Assembly (NCBI RefSeq): GCF_002812985.1
Contig: NZ_PGCP01000011.1
Location: forward strand, 27,718-91,717
DNA from: Aeromonas lusitana
Lineage (GTDB): Bacteria > Pseudomonadota > Gammaproteobacteria > Enterobacterales > Aeromonadaceae
DNA: 64,000 bases
Reading direction: 5' to 3'
The position numbers and the translations under genes are program-made. The notes under the pieces were generated by a model. The model did not search any database. It saw nothing but the letters and a program-made list of their open reading frames with translations, and was not told the DNA's origin. Shown one piece after another: positions 40,407 to 49,693 of this stretch. The stretch's first letter is position 1; every line of letters starts with the position of its first letter.

Positions 40407-42480
40407 CCAAGTTTTCAGGGTTGGAGACAAGCATTTTCGCCTCCTGTGGTGCGATGCCGAGACGGCCTTTTGGATCGACCTCGAGGACAAGGCGGCTTGG
40501 CCGGTGCCAATAGCTACCAACGAGTTGGAAAACATGCTGTTGGACGGTGCCGTGAAACCCGCCGAAGACCCGTTCTTGGGCTCGACACTTAGGGAAATAG
40601 AGGAAGGCAGCCCGGAATGGGAGAAAAGAGAATCTGCTTGGGAAATGCTCCGAGGTGAGGTAGGGGACGTTGGACTTTTCTTCAGGAAAGGGCGAGGACC
40701 AGCTGTTATCCGAATAACCCAGACACATGGCGTAACCCACCAGACCGTCTACCGATTGCTGAAACGGTATTGGCAAAGGGGCATGTGCAAGAATGCGCTG
40801 CTTCCCGACTACGTAAAATCTGGAGCCAAGGGCAAGGTAAGGAAGCCAAGTGGGCAGAAGCTGGGAAGGCCGAGGATTGTTCGCAATGGGACGGGCAGCA
40901 ACGTCACCGAAGACATAGCCCAGATCTTCCGACAGGTTATCGAAGGAAGGCTTCTCAAGGAGGGCCACCCTGTCGTCACTGATGCCTACGCCAGCGCAGT
41001 GAATCTGATCCGGGCCAGATACCCGGCTATAGCGGTAGAGAATCTGCCGACCCCGGAACAGTTTAGGTACTTCTTCAAGAGGGAATACACAGCAGTCTCT
41101 GTTGTTGAGAAGCAGTTCACCTCCGTGGACTTCGCCAAGGACGTCAGGCCCCTCAAGGGCACATCTACGGCCGACACCTTGGGGCCAGGTCATCGCTACC
41201 AAATTGACGCCACCATTGCGGATATTTATCTAGTGTCCGAACAGGACCGTAGCCTCATAGTTGGCCGACCCGTCATCTACTTCGTGGTCGACGTCTTCAG
41301 CCGCATGGTGACTGGCGTGTACATTGGGTTCGAGGGGCCTTCCTGGGCCAGCGCCATGATGGCTCTGGCCAACGCAGTAGCCGACAAAACGGCCTACTGC
41401 CGGGCGTTTGGCATCGACATCGAGCCTGAGCATTGGCCGGTCGGTGGCCTCCCTGATGTCATCCTCGCCGACAAGGGTGAGTTGAACGGCACCAAGATCG
41501 AGCCGTTTGCCGAAGCCTTCGGTGTCCGCATCGAGAACGCACCAGCTCGGCGCGGGGATGCCAAGGGAATCGTGGAAAGGAAGTTCCGCACAGTGCAGGG
41601 AGACTTTAAGCCTTACGTCCCTGGCGTGGTGGGGGAAATCACCAGCCGCAAGCGCGGCGGTAAGGATTACCGGCTGGATGCTACCTTGACCCTGCCGGAG
41701 TTCACCAAGCAGATCCTCGACTCGGTGCTGTACTACAACAACTACCGCCCCCTGTCCAAATACGACAGGTCTGAAGGTATGCCCGGCGACTTGCCGGCCA
41801 TCCCCCTGGCGTTGTGGCGTTGGGGATTGGCCAACCTCACCGGCCGTTTGCGCCAGGCACCGGATGAGTTGGTGCGCATCAACCTGCTTCCTCACGACTT
41901 CGCCACCTTGTCCGACAGGGGAATACGCCTGTTCGGGTGCTACTACACCTGCGCCGAGGCAATGAAGTTGGGGTGGTTCCACAGGGGGCTTGGCCAGCGG
42001 CCATCCAAAGTGCAAGTGGCCTACGACCCGCGCAGTGCTGACCATATCTACGTGAGGCCGAACCAAAGTCTGAAGGATTACTGGGTTTGCGACCTCGCCG
42101 ATTTCAGTCGGCGCTTCAGGGGCGCCACCTTCTGGGATGTATGGAACCAGACCAAGTCCGAGCGGAAAGCTGACGCCAACGCTACCATGGTGGCGATGGA
42201 GGAGCGCGGCAAGCTGCTAGAGAGGATGGAGGCGGTTACGGCGCAAGCTGAGGCGCAGAGTTCGGGCCAGAAAGGTCTCGCCAAGAAGGACCTCGGTACC
42301 CAGATCCAGAAGAACAAGCAGCAGGAAAAACGCCACGAGCGCCGCCAGACGGCCTTCAAGCCGGCTAAGGTGCAACAAGGTAAAACCGCTGATGTGGTCT
42401 CGCTCAAAGGCGGCAAGCCGGACGACTACGGCTACCCGGACATGAGCGACCTTATCTTCGGGGAGGGCGACGATGACTGA
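40393..42480 (+). CDS. tnsB: Tn7 DDE transposase TnsB
   Basis: The 695-aa protein (Tn7 TnsB 702) binds end repeats and performs 3' cleavage and strand transfer. The retroviral-integrase-type catalytic triad is visible as D272 (YQIDATIAD), D360 (VILADKGEL) and E395 (GIVERKFRT), one residue from Tn7 numbering. Helix-turn-helix segments precede it (THGVTHQTVYRLLKRYW). The C-terminal tail, which contacts TnsC in Tn7, is charged. It overlaps tnsA by 14 bp and tnsC by 8 bp. Confidence 0.97.
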   Translation: MLPVNQVFRVGDKHFRLLWCDAETAFWIDLEDKAAWPVPIATNELENMLLDGAVKPAEDPFLGSTLREIEEGSPEWEKRESAWEMLRGEVGDVGLFFRKGRGPAVIRITQTHGVTHQTVYRLLKRYWQRGMCKNALLPDYVKSGAKGKVRKPSGQKLGRPRIVRNGTGSNVTEDIAQIFRQVIEGRLLKEGHPVVTDAYASAVNLIRARYPAIAVENLPTPEQFRYFFKREYTAVSVVEKQFTSVDFAKDVRPLKGTSTADTLGPGHRYQIDATIADIYLVSEQDRSLIVGRPVIYFVVDVFSRMVTGVYIGFEGPSWASAMMALANAVADKTAYCRAFGIDIEPEHWPVGGLPDVILADKGELNGTKIEPFAEAFGVRIENAPARRGDAKGIVERKFRTVQGDFKPYVPGVVGEITSRKRGGKDYRLDATLTLPEFTKQILDSVLYYNNYRPLSKYDRSEGMPGDLPAIPLALWRWGLANLTGRLRQAPDELVRINLLPHDFATLSDRGIRLFGCYYTCAEAMKLGWFHRGLGQRPSKVQVAYDPRSADHIYVRPNQSLKDYWVCDLADFSRRFRGATFWDVWNQTKSERKADANATMVAMEERGKLLERMEAVTAQAEAQSSGQKGLAKKDLGTQIQKNKQQEKRHERRQTAFKPAKVQQGKTADVVSLKGGKPDDYGYPDMSDLIFGEGDDD

Positions 42481-44086
42481 CGAGATCCGCCGCGGCGCTA
42501 TCCCACAGGCCAGCTATCAGGAACAGCAACTGCCCGAGTACGACGACAACCCCCTCATCAGCGCCCTGCCGCCCATACCCGGTTTTCAGGAAGTGGTCGC
42601 TCAGCTCCAGGTCTTGCCCGCCTTCGATCCTCAGGAGGCTTTGCTGGACGGTCGGGTCAGAGCCCATGCCATAGCCCGCCTGCTTCATGGCTTCTTCCAG
42701 CCATTGACCCACCATCTGGAGTTGGAAGGTAAAATCAGCCTGATGATCCGTCAGGGCTACATAGGCCGAAACCCGGCCAACGGCGCCTGGTATACACACC
42801 TCCAGAACGGCTACCGCCGAGTGGAGGCAGAGGATCTGGACGCGGCCGTCTATCAAAGCGTTTCCTCCACGGCCAGCAGTTTGTCGCTGTTTGGTTGCTC
42901 GGGCTGCGGCAAGACCCGCACTCTGGAGCGGATCCTGGGGATGTATCCCCAAGCCCTCTACCATCCCGAATACAACATCACACAGCTGACCTACTTGAAG
43001 GTCGACTGCCCCATAGATGGCGATCTGGACGAGCTGTGCCTGAGCTTCTTCAACCAGGTGGACAGGGTACTCGGAACCCATTACAGCCGTAGCCACGGCC
43101 GCAAGAAGCTGGGGACGAAGCGCCTGCTGGCCAGCATGTGCCAGATAGCCAACCTCCACGCCCTCGGGGTCCTCATCATCGACGAGGTCCAGAACCTCAA
43201 CGAGGCCAGATCGGGCGGCGCCGAGAAGATGCACAACTTCTTCGTCTCCCTGGTCAACACCATAGGGGTGCCCATCATCCAGGTGGGTACCCACAGGGCC
43301 AGCAAGTTCTTCCAGCGCACCTTCAGAGCGGCGCGACGAATCTCCGGGCTGGGCAGTATCCGCTGGGATAGGCTGCCCAGAGACGAACACTGGACTAGGC
43401 TCCTGAAACGCCTCTGGAAGTATCAATGGTTGAGAGAAGCTGCGCCCCTGGACGAGGAGTTGGAAGCGACCATGTATGAGTTGACCCAAGGGGTCATGGA
43501 CATCGTGGTCAAGCTCTTCGTCCTAGGGCAGATCCGCGCCATAGTGACGGGCGTCGAGCGCATAACGGCGCCACTGCTGCGCAAGGTCTTCGAGGACGAA
43601 TTCAAGCCGGTTCATCCCATGCTGGCCGCCTTGAGGAGCGGCAGGCCCGAGCTTGTCGCCAAGTACGACGATCTGCTGATGCCCGAGATTGAAGGTCGTC
43701 TGATCTCCCTCAGCCGGTCGCTGGACAGGGTGGTTCCACCTAAATCGCTGTCACCTCCGGCCGACGGCAAGGCCAAAAAGCTAGCCTCCTTGCTCGAGGC
43801 AATAGAGATCCCGCTGGACATCACCATACCCATGGCCGACGAGTTGGTGGCCGATCACCCTAGCCTTCCATTGGCGACCCTGGTCCACAAAGCGACCGCC
43901 TACCTCGCCCAGGACAGGCCCAAGGCGCCGACCATCTCCAAGGTGAAACGGACCGAGTGGGGCCGCTTACCCCAAAGTGACTTGCGGCGGCTCTATGCGG
44001 ACGGGCCCAAGGGAGCGGTCTATGACAGCTTCAAAAAAGCCGGTCTGGTGTTCGACCTGCAGGAGCTGTTGGAAAAGGCGGGCTGA
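42473..44086 (+). CDS. tnsC: Tn7 AAA+ target regulator TnsC
   Basis: The 537-aa protein (Tn7 TnsC 555) is the ATP-dependent link between transposase and target selectors. Walker A GCSGCGKT is at residues 141-148 and Walker B LGVLIIDEVQNL near 225-236; a sensor-type segment (IIQVGTHRASKFF) follows. It passes signals from TnsD or TnsE to TnsAB and gives target immunity. It stops one base before tnsD. Confidence 0.96.
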   Translation: MTDEIRRGAIPQASYQEQQLPEYDDNPLISALPPIPGFQEVVAQLQVLPAFDPQEALLDGRVRAHAIARLLHGFFQPLTHHLELEGKISLMIRQGYIGRNPANGAWYTHLQNGYRRVEAEDLDAAVYQSVSSTASSLSLFGCSGCGKTRTLERILGMYPQALYHPEYNITQLTYLKVDCPIDGDLDELCLSFFNQVDRVLGTHYSRSHGRKKLGTKRLLASMCQIANLHALGVLIIDEVQNLNEARSGGAEKMHNFFVSLVNTIGVPIIQVGTHRASKFFQRTFRAARRISGLGSIRWDRLPRDEHWTRLLKRLWKYQWLREAAPLDEELEATMYELTQGVMDIVVKLFVLGQIRAIVTGVERITAPLLRKVFEDEFKPVHPMLAALRSGRPELVAKYDDLLMPEIEGRLISLSRSLDRVVPPKSLSPPADGKAKKLASLLEAIEIPLDITIPMADELVADHPSLPLATLVHKATAYLAQDRPKAPTISKVKRTEWGRLPQSDLRRLYADGPKGAVYDSFKKAGLVFDLQELLEKAG

Positions 44087-44087
44087 G

Positions 44088-45581
44088 ATGTACTTCCCCA
44101 GGCTCTACCCGGACGAACTCCTCTACAGCGCCATCGCACGCTGCCGGGTGCACCTGGGAATGGGTAGCCACAAGGGCCTTTTAGCCATGCTGTTTGGCGA
44201 CACCAGGGTAGCTGCGGTCACCGACTTGCCCAGCCACCTGCAAGGCCTGGCAGGCAACACCGGCTTGGATCCGGAAACACTGGTGACCAACCACACCCTC
44301 TTCCCCCTCTACGCACCATTCATCCCCAAGCAACGCCGTTTCAAGCTTCACCAATCCATGCTTGCCCCGGACCAACCCGGCGCTATAGGTTTGGCGGGCG
44401 CATCGACAGCCCTTGTCAAATGGCCGGAATGGTTGCGCTACTGTCCACTCTGTTTCGAGGAGATGGTGGCAAACCTCGGTGAGCCCTACTGGCGGCGCTG
44501 CTGGCAGGTGCAAGGTGTTGACGCCTGCCTCGAGCACGGCTGTCTACTTCTCGATTCCCCCATCCTGTTCCGGCGGGCGCACAGGCATGAGTTCCACGCT
44601 GCTACCCTGTTCCCCGGCGGTAGCGTTATCCCTGCCGAAGCCGCATTGACAAGGCTCGCCACCGTCCTGACGCAGCTCCTGGTGTACCGAGGCGGGAGAT
44701 CCCCGGGATTTGCGGGCTGGAGCAACTTCTACCAGCGGCTGGCCACGGACTGCGGCGCCCGGCGGGGTAGACAAGTCAGGACTGATGCTATCTGGCGGAT
44801 GATCCAGGACACCCATTCTAGGGACTGGATCATTGCCAACGGCCTTTGGGCCGCAGAACCGCCGCCCTGGCTACTGGCCCTTTTCAGGAAACACCGCAAG
44901 GCCTTCGGCTGCCTGCAGCACCTGATCGTTTGGACCAGCCTACGCCCGGGACAGGATGTCAGCGGGATCATAGAGGAGGCGTGGGCATGCCGCCTTAGCA
45001 GGCATCAGGCTGACCAGCCAGAGTTCTTGCTCTCGGCAGAACCTGAACAACGGCTGCGCTATTGCGCTATCTGGACTGCCGCTCTTGCTGCACACGGAAG
45101 TCCTAAAGCTGCCAGGGAATACGGAGGCCAGGCTGTTTACGCCTGGCTGTATCGGCATGACAGGGAATGGCTGCTCGCAACCAACCAGGACAGGACATCC
45201 CGGAGAGGCAACTACGGTCATGCCGACTGGAAGCGCCGTGACAGAGATCTGGTGCGCCGGTTGATAAGGATCGAGCGGGACTCTGCCGAGGAGATCTACC
45301 TGCCGCGCCGAAGCCGCAATTGGTTCCTGCGGCAACTGCCCCACCATGCTTCGGTAGAGCGTCATTTGGAAAGTCTCACCCTTTGTCGCACCTTTCTTGA
45401 ACGCTATGCCGAGTCTGTTGGGGAGTACCAGATCCGCCGCCTGACCAGGGCTGCGCTGGAAGACGCAGCAGCAGGAAGGTGTTCCAAGCGTTGGCAGCTG
45501 GAGAGACGCTGCGGGCTGAGCAAAGAAAGGACGGCCCCTCTGGCGGCCGCGTTTATCGCGTACATGGGAGAGTGGGATTGA
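44088..45581 (+). CDS. tnsD: Tn7 site-specific target selector TnsD (TniQ family)
   Basis: From the ATG at 44088 the product is 497 aa (Tn7 TnsD 508). The TniQ N-terminus MYFPRLYPDELLYSAIARCRVHLG and the CCCH zinc motif C119-x2-C122 ... C147-x2-H150 are present. Tn7 TnsD binds the 3' end of glmS and directs insertion to attTn7, which agrees with where this copy sits. The frame is open upstream of 44088 but that part overlaps tnsC and lacks homology. The stop overlaps the tnsE start. Confidence 0.95.
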   Translation: MYFPRLYPDELLYSAIARCRVHLGMGSHKGLLAMLFGDTRVAAVTDLPSHLQGLAGNTGLDPETLVTNHTLFPLYAPFIPKQRRFKLHQSMLAPDQPGAIGLAGASTALVKWPEWLRYCPLCFEEMVANLGEPYWRRCWQVQGVDACLEHGCLLLDSPILFRRAHRHEFHAATLFPGGSVIPAEAALTRLATVLTQLLVYRGGRSPGFAGWSNFYQRLATDCGARRGRQVRTDAIWRMIQDTHSRDWIIANGLWAAEPPPWLLALFRKHRKAFGCLQHLIVWTSLRPGQDVSGIIEEAWACRLSRHQADQPEFLLSAEPEQRLRYCAIWTAALAAHGSPKAAREYGGQAVYAWLYRHDREWLLATNQDRTSRRGNYGHADWKRRDRDLVRRLIRIERDSAEEIYLPRRSRNWFLRQLPHHASVERHLESLTLCRTFLERYAESVGEYQIRRLTRAALEDAAAGRCSKRWQLERRCGLSKERTAPLAAAFIAYMGEWD

Positions 45582-47188
45582 GCCGAGTGCTGTTTCGTCA
45601 GATACCCAAGGGAGTCAGGCTGCTGGCAATGGGAAACTTCTTCAAGGAAAGCGACCCAGACGCCCAGTGGCGGCTGGCGGCTTTTCTCAACCAGGGCAGT
45701 GATATGCTGCCGCGCCGATTCAGCTTGGAGATGCTATGCGTGATGGGGCTTGGCCGTGAGTTCATCGCAGAAGATAAGACCCCCTACATATCGCACGGCT
45801 TCCTTAAAAAGCTAGTGCTGCCGCCAGTTGATACATGGCGTGAAAGCACCTTGGGCGAATGTCCCCGCCTGTCCAGAAGGCTTGCCCGCAATCCTGAGGT
45901 GGCCAGCCAACGCTGCTTCGTGTTCGAGGCGGATGGCCTGACCGTCTGGCTCCCCAAGTTCGAACTGGCCCGCAAGCTTTTCTTCCATGCTGGCTTTCTG
46001 GTGCGCTCGGCCTTCGAGCCTAACGGCCTGGACATGGCTTTCTCGGTGCAGAAGGAAAAAGAGATCATCCATATCCGAACGCCGGCGAAAACAGGGGCCC
46101 CCAGTCAGCTGCTTAAGATCAAGGGGTACCGGGACCACTTCAGCTGGCTACTGCTGGACCCGGACGTGCGAAGTTCCTTCGAATCTATCTGGCGAAGCCT
46201 CAACGGGGAGCAGGACACAGGGGGGACGAGGTATGCCAGATGGCGGTTCAACTTCATCCCTCCGAGCTGCCTATCCGGCGTCACCATGGAGGCCCAGGGC
46301 CCCCTGGACCAGGACAGGAGGGAGTTGTTGGTATGGGAGATCAGGGGGCTGCTGGGGCTCAGGTTCGACTGCCGGGACGAGATCCACTTCCACCATCCTT
46401 CGCTCCGCCTGTCCGTAAAGGGGGAAGGCGGCGGCCGGATGCCTCCGGCCCCGGGGACCGAGGAAATCGAGGTGGATGAGGAAGAAGAGCCTGATGATGG
46501 TAGGGAGAGGCAGTTGCTCGAGCTGCCTATCGAAGGCATCGGCTTCGACGAGCATCCGGCGACACGGATTGCCTACCAAGGCCAGAGGGCCACCGGCCAA
46601 GGTAAGAGGGTGGATGACGATACGGTGCCCGGCGGCGAGACGAGGATCCTGGGCTTGGCCGACGACGTCACGGGGGGCACAGTGGCTCCGGGGGAGTTCC
46701 AGCAGTTGGATGTACCGAAAGACACTGGTCAGTTTCCCAACCGTTTCGTGATGCTCAGGGATATTATCCGGCAGATAGCCGAGGAGCCCGGCATCGAGCT
46801 GCTGGAGTTGGAGGTGAAGCCTCTGCCCCAGGTGCCTTGCTGCAGCTACCACATGATGGACGATAATACGCCCCGTTGTTATTTGATGGCGAGGTTCAGG
46901 CTGGAAGATGGTTGGGAGCGGTACTTGTTGGAAGTTGATACTTCCGATAACAAGAAGCGACTGTCCACCCGAATCGTGATCTTCCGAGCAGAAGCAAACG
47001 CTAGAGATTGTATCGATAGAATACTTAAAGATATGGTTAAGTTCTCTCTGAGATGGCCAACACTCATGGAAAAGGTCTGCAAGTCTTTTCATTCGATTCA
47101 TCACCCAAAAGAAAATTCGACGGATCAACTTCAGGTAAGGGTTGATGCTTGGGTGCTGCGGTTGAAGGAGGGAGTGAAAGCGTTATAG
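45578..47188 (+). CDS. tnsE: Tn7 replication-linked target selector TnsE
   Basis: With a TTG start at 45578, overlapping the tnsD stop as TTGA, the protein is 536 aa (Tn7 TnsE 538); GGGAG lies about 10 bases upstream. An in-frame GTG at 45587 is an alternative. TnsE directs transposition to lagging-strand and conjugating DNA by binding the sliding clamp and 3'-recessed ends. The C-terminal part (NRFVMLRDIIRQIAEEPG, LDYSSYHMMD-like, WERYLLEVDTSDNKKRLSTRIV) is family-like; the middle (residues 290-360) is acidic and probably a linker. Confidence 0.92.
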   Translation: MSRVLFRQIPKGVRLLAMGNFFKESDPDAQWRLAAFLNQGSDMLPRRFSLEMLCVMGLGREFIAEDKTPYISHGFLKKLVLPPVDTWRESTLGECPRLSRRLARNPEVASQRCFVFEADGLTVWLPKFELARKLFFHAGFLVRSAFEPNGLDMAFSVQKEKEIIHIRTPAKTGAPSQLLKIKGYRDHFSWLLLDPDVRSSFESIWRSLNGEQDTGGTRYARWRFNFIPPSCLSGVTMEAQGPLDQDRRELLVWEIRGLLGLRFDCRDEIHFHHPSLRLSVKGEGGGRMPPAPGTEEIEVDEEEEPDDGRERQLLELPIEGIGFDEHPATRIAYQGQRATGQGKRVDDDTVPGGETRILGLADDVTGGTVAPGEFQQLDVPKDTGQFPNRFVMLRDIIRQIAEEPGIELLELEVKPLPQVPCCSYHMMDDNTPRCYLMARFRLEDGWERYLLEVDTSDNKKRLSTRIVIFRAEANARDCIDRILKDMVKFSLRWPTLMEKVCKSFHSIHHPKENSTDQLQVRVDAWVLRLKEGVKAL

Positions 47189-47329
47189 GTGATGATGAGT
47201 CATGGCGGTAATATAAACAGAATCTTTTGACTACCACATCTTTAGATGGCCTCAACCCTCGGCATGAATACACCGCTTATTTTCGATTAAAAATTAAACA
47301 CGTCCAGATAAGTCGAGATCTGGCAAAGG
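47189..47329 (+). promoter_or_regulatory. Intergenic leader between tnsE and the cargo cassette
   Basis: These 141 bp are clearly more AT-rich than the tns genes and probably hold the cargo promoter. I could not assign convincing -35/-10 boxes. GGCAAAGGATG gives a Shine-Dalgarno-like AAAGGA close to the first ATG of the following gene. Confidence 0.4.
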
Positions 47330-49693
47330 ATGATGAATTTGTCTGAAAAACAAAACCTACACTTCGATGTCAGTACTGGCCTAAAACGTGTGTTGGGTCG
47401 GGAGCTCATTACTGATGACGAAGTCGCGATATTCGAACTCGTCAAAAATTCATTCGATGCAGGTGCAGACAGCGTGCAACTGTACTTCGGCGATGAAGCT
47501 ATTGTCATCGCCGACAACGGTTCCGGCATGTCTTATGAGGATCTTACAGGCAAGTGGCTGTTTGTTGCCTACTCGTCAAAGCGTAGCGATCGGCCTGCTG
47601 ATGACTTCCGCAATATTGCAGCCGAGCGTAGGCACTATGCCGGCAGCAAAGGCATTGGCCGTTTTTCTTCTGATCGCCTGGGTGAGGAAGTTGTCATACA
47701 AAGCCGCCCTAGGGGCGAAACCAATACGGTCCATCGGCTGACTGTCGATTGGGAGCTGTTCGAGAAGGATGCCAAAGAGCATTTCGAGAAAGTTCCCGTT
47801 AGATACGTCAAGCAGGGTTCTTTTGAGCTGCCGGCCGAGCTGGATGAGTTCAAGTCAACCCTCAAACATGGCACTGTGGTCACTATCCAGCGGCTGAGGC
47901 TGCCTTGGTCGCGACAGCGCATCTTGGACCTAAAGGCATCTCTGGCAAAACTGATCAATCCTTTTGGTGAAGAGATAGACGGCTTCGGTATATATATAAC
48001 AGCACCGGCTGAAGAGGCTGAGGATAAGAGGCTCATTGACTCTCGCACGAAGGAGGGAGAGGGGGTTCTACCTAAAGATCTGGTCAATGGCCAAATTGGC
48101 AATTTCATCTTTTCCACTTTACAAGACAAGACGACGTTCATTCGTGTAACCATTGATGGTGATGAGTTGCACACGGTGCTTACGGATCGTGGAGAGGTTA
48201 TATATAGAATTGCTGAACCCAACCCGTATCAGTATCTGTCTACAGCGGGTTTCAGATGTGAGATCTACTACCTCAACCAGTCAGCGAAGGTTACATTCGC
48301 TCGACGGGTCGGCTTGCCGTCAGTTCAGTTCGGGTCGGTTTTTCTCTTCAGGAACAATTTCCGCGTCTATCCGATTGGAGAAGACGGAGACGATTGGTTT
48401 GGCTTCAGTCGCCGCAAGCAGCAAGGCTATGCACGCTTCTTGGGTGCGCGCGAAGTCATTGGGCGAGTCGACGTTTCTGGATCCGATGATGACTTCCAAG
48501 AAGTATCGAGCCGCAACCAAGGGCTAATCGAAACACCTGCCGTAGTGCAGTTGCAAAAGGCGGTCATGGATCACTGCCTGAAACGTCTCGAAAAATATGT
48601 TGTGCCTGTATCTTGGGTCGACAAACCGGATGGCCTCACCGACGACCTTTCTAGATTGATGACAGATCCTGGGCGCGCACGTGTAACAGCAGCCGTTGCC
48701 AATCTCGTTGACAACGAGAAGGTGCAGCTCATCGAGTACAGCAAGCGGCTTATCGACTTGATTAACGAACGCTCCAGCGATTTCGAGACATCGCTGGTCA
48801 GTCTGCGTTCTATTGCCGAAAAAACGGATGATAAGGGGATGCTTGCGCGGCTCGACGCAGCCGAGCGCCGCTTCGATGATTTGAAAAGGTCTGAGGCCGA
48901 CGCACGCAGAGTAGCCGATCAGGCGCTGGAGGCTGCTGCGGCCGCAAACCGCCGCGCAGATACCGCTGAGGCGGAAGTAGAGACGGAGCAGCGGCGTGCG
49001 CATTTTCTGGAGTCGTTTGTCAGCGTAGATTCCGCCACAATACTAAATCTTCATCATCAGGTGACTATATATGCCGTAGACATCGCTCAGCAAATTGAGA
49101 ATTTCTTAACTGAGACTGCTGGGGAGGTATCAATTCCCCGCGATACAGTTCTTAAGACGCTGGAGCAGATGGCCTTCCTCAATAGGAAAGTCATGTCAGT
49201 AACGAAGTTTGCTGCAAAAGCGAAATTCAAGCTTGATTCCGAAAAAATAGAGACCGATCTTGCTGCTTTTATCTATGACTACATCGAGCAAATTGCCCGT
49301 ACCACCGGCAGTGCTCGGTTGCAGATTGCAGCCGAAAATACTCACCCTGGTATGAAACTGCGCTTCAATCCGATCGATGCTGCGATTGTTATTGATAATC
49401 TAGTTAGTAATGCGCGAAAGGCTAAGGCGTCTCGTATTAACTTCATTCTCACGCAAGAGAATAAGAGCGGCCTTACTATTCATGTGAGTGACAATGGGCG
49501 AGGTCTTGCTCCAGGCACTAATGGTTCACGCATTTTTGAAATGGGTTACACGACAACTATGGGCTCAGGCCTCGGTCTCTACCATGTCCGGCAAGCTCTT
49601 GGCGAAATGGGGGGCAGTATTGAACTCGATGATGAAATAAAAAAAGGGCTGGGTCTCGTCATTAAGATCGCAGCAAAGGGGAGAAAGGTGTGA
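47330..49693 (+). CDS. Large protein with two GHKL ATPase domains (MORC/Hsp90-like plus histidine-kinase-like)
   Basis: The 787-aa protein has two separate ATP sites. The N-terminal one is Hsp90/MutL/MORC-like: E36-LVKN40-SFDAGAD, D62NGSGM and GSKGIGRFSSDRLG (residues 105-118). A charged coiled coil spans about 490-560. Then H575-H576 (ILNLHHQVTIYA) may be a histidine-kinase H-box, followed by a second GHKL domain with N-box IDNLVSNARKAKA (about 690-702), VSDNGRGLAPG and TTMGSGLGLYHVRQALGEMGG. No membrane helices are seen, so it is cytosolic. It overlaps its receiver-domain partner by 4 bp. I infer a sensor kinase whose first ATPase acts as a conformational clamp. Confidence 0.85.
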   Translation: MMNLSEKQNLHFDVSTGLKRVLGRELITDDEVAIFELVKNSFDAGADSVQLYFGDEAIVIADNGSGMSYEDLTGKWLFVAYSSKRSDRPADDFRNIAAERRHYAGSKGIGRFSSDRLGEEVVIQSRPRGETNTVHRLTVDWELFEKDAKEHFEKVPVRYVKQGSFELPAELDEFKSTLKHGTVVTIQRLRLPWSRQRILDLKASLAKLINPFGEEIDGFGIYITAPAEEAEDKRLIDSRTKEGEGVLPKDLVNGQIGNFIFSTLQDKTTFIRVTIDGDELHTVLTDRGEVIYRIAEPNPYQYLSTAGFRCEIYYLNQSAKVTFARRVGLPSVQFGSVFLFRNNFRVYPIGEDGDDWFGFSRRKQQGYARFLGAREVIGRVDVSGSDDDFQEVSSRNQGLIETPAVVQLQKAVMDHCLKRLEKYVVPVSWVDKPDGLTDDLSRLMTDPGRARVTAAVANLVDNEKVQLIEYSKRLIDLINERSSDFETSLVSLRSIAEKTDDKGMLARLDAAERRFDDLKRSEADARRVADQALEAAAAANRRADTAEAEVETEQRRAHFLESFVSVDSATILNLHHQVTIYAVDIAQQIENFLTETAGEVSIPRDTVLKTLEQMAFLNRKVMSVTKFAAKAKFKLDSEKIETDLAAFIYDYIEQIARTTGSARLQIAAENTHPGMKLRFNPIDAAIVIDNLVSNARKAKASRINFILTQENKSGLTIHVSDNGRGLAPGTNGSRIFEMGYTTTMGSGLGLYHVRQALGEMGGSIELDDEIKKGLGLVIKIAAKGRKV

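Noticed and set aside
43977..44087. N-terminal extension of tnsD
   Set aside because: It lies wholly inside tnsC in another frame; ATG 44088 gives the expected TniQ N-terminus.
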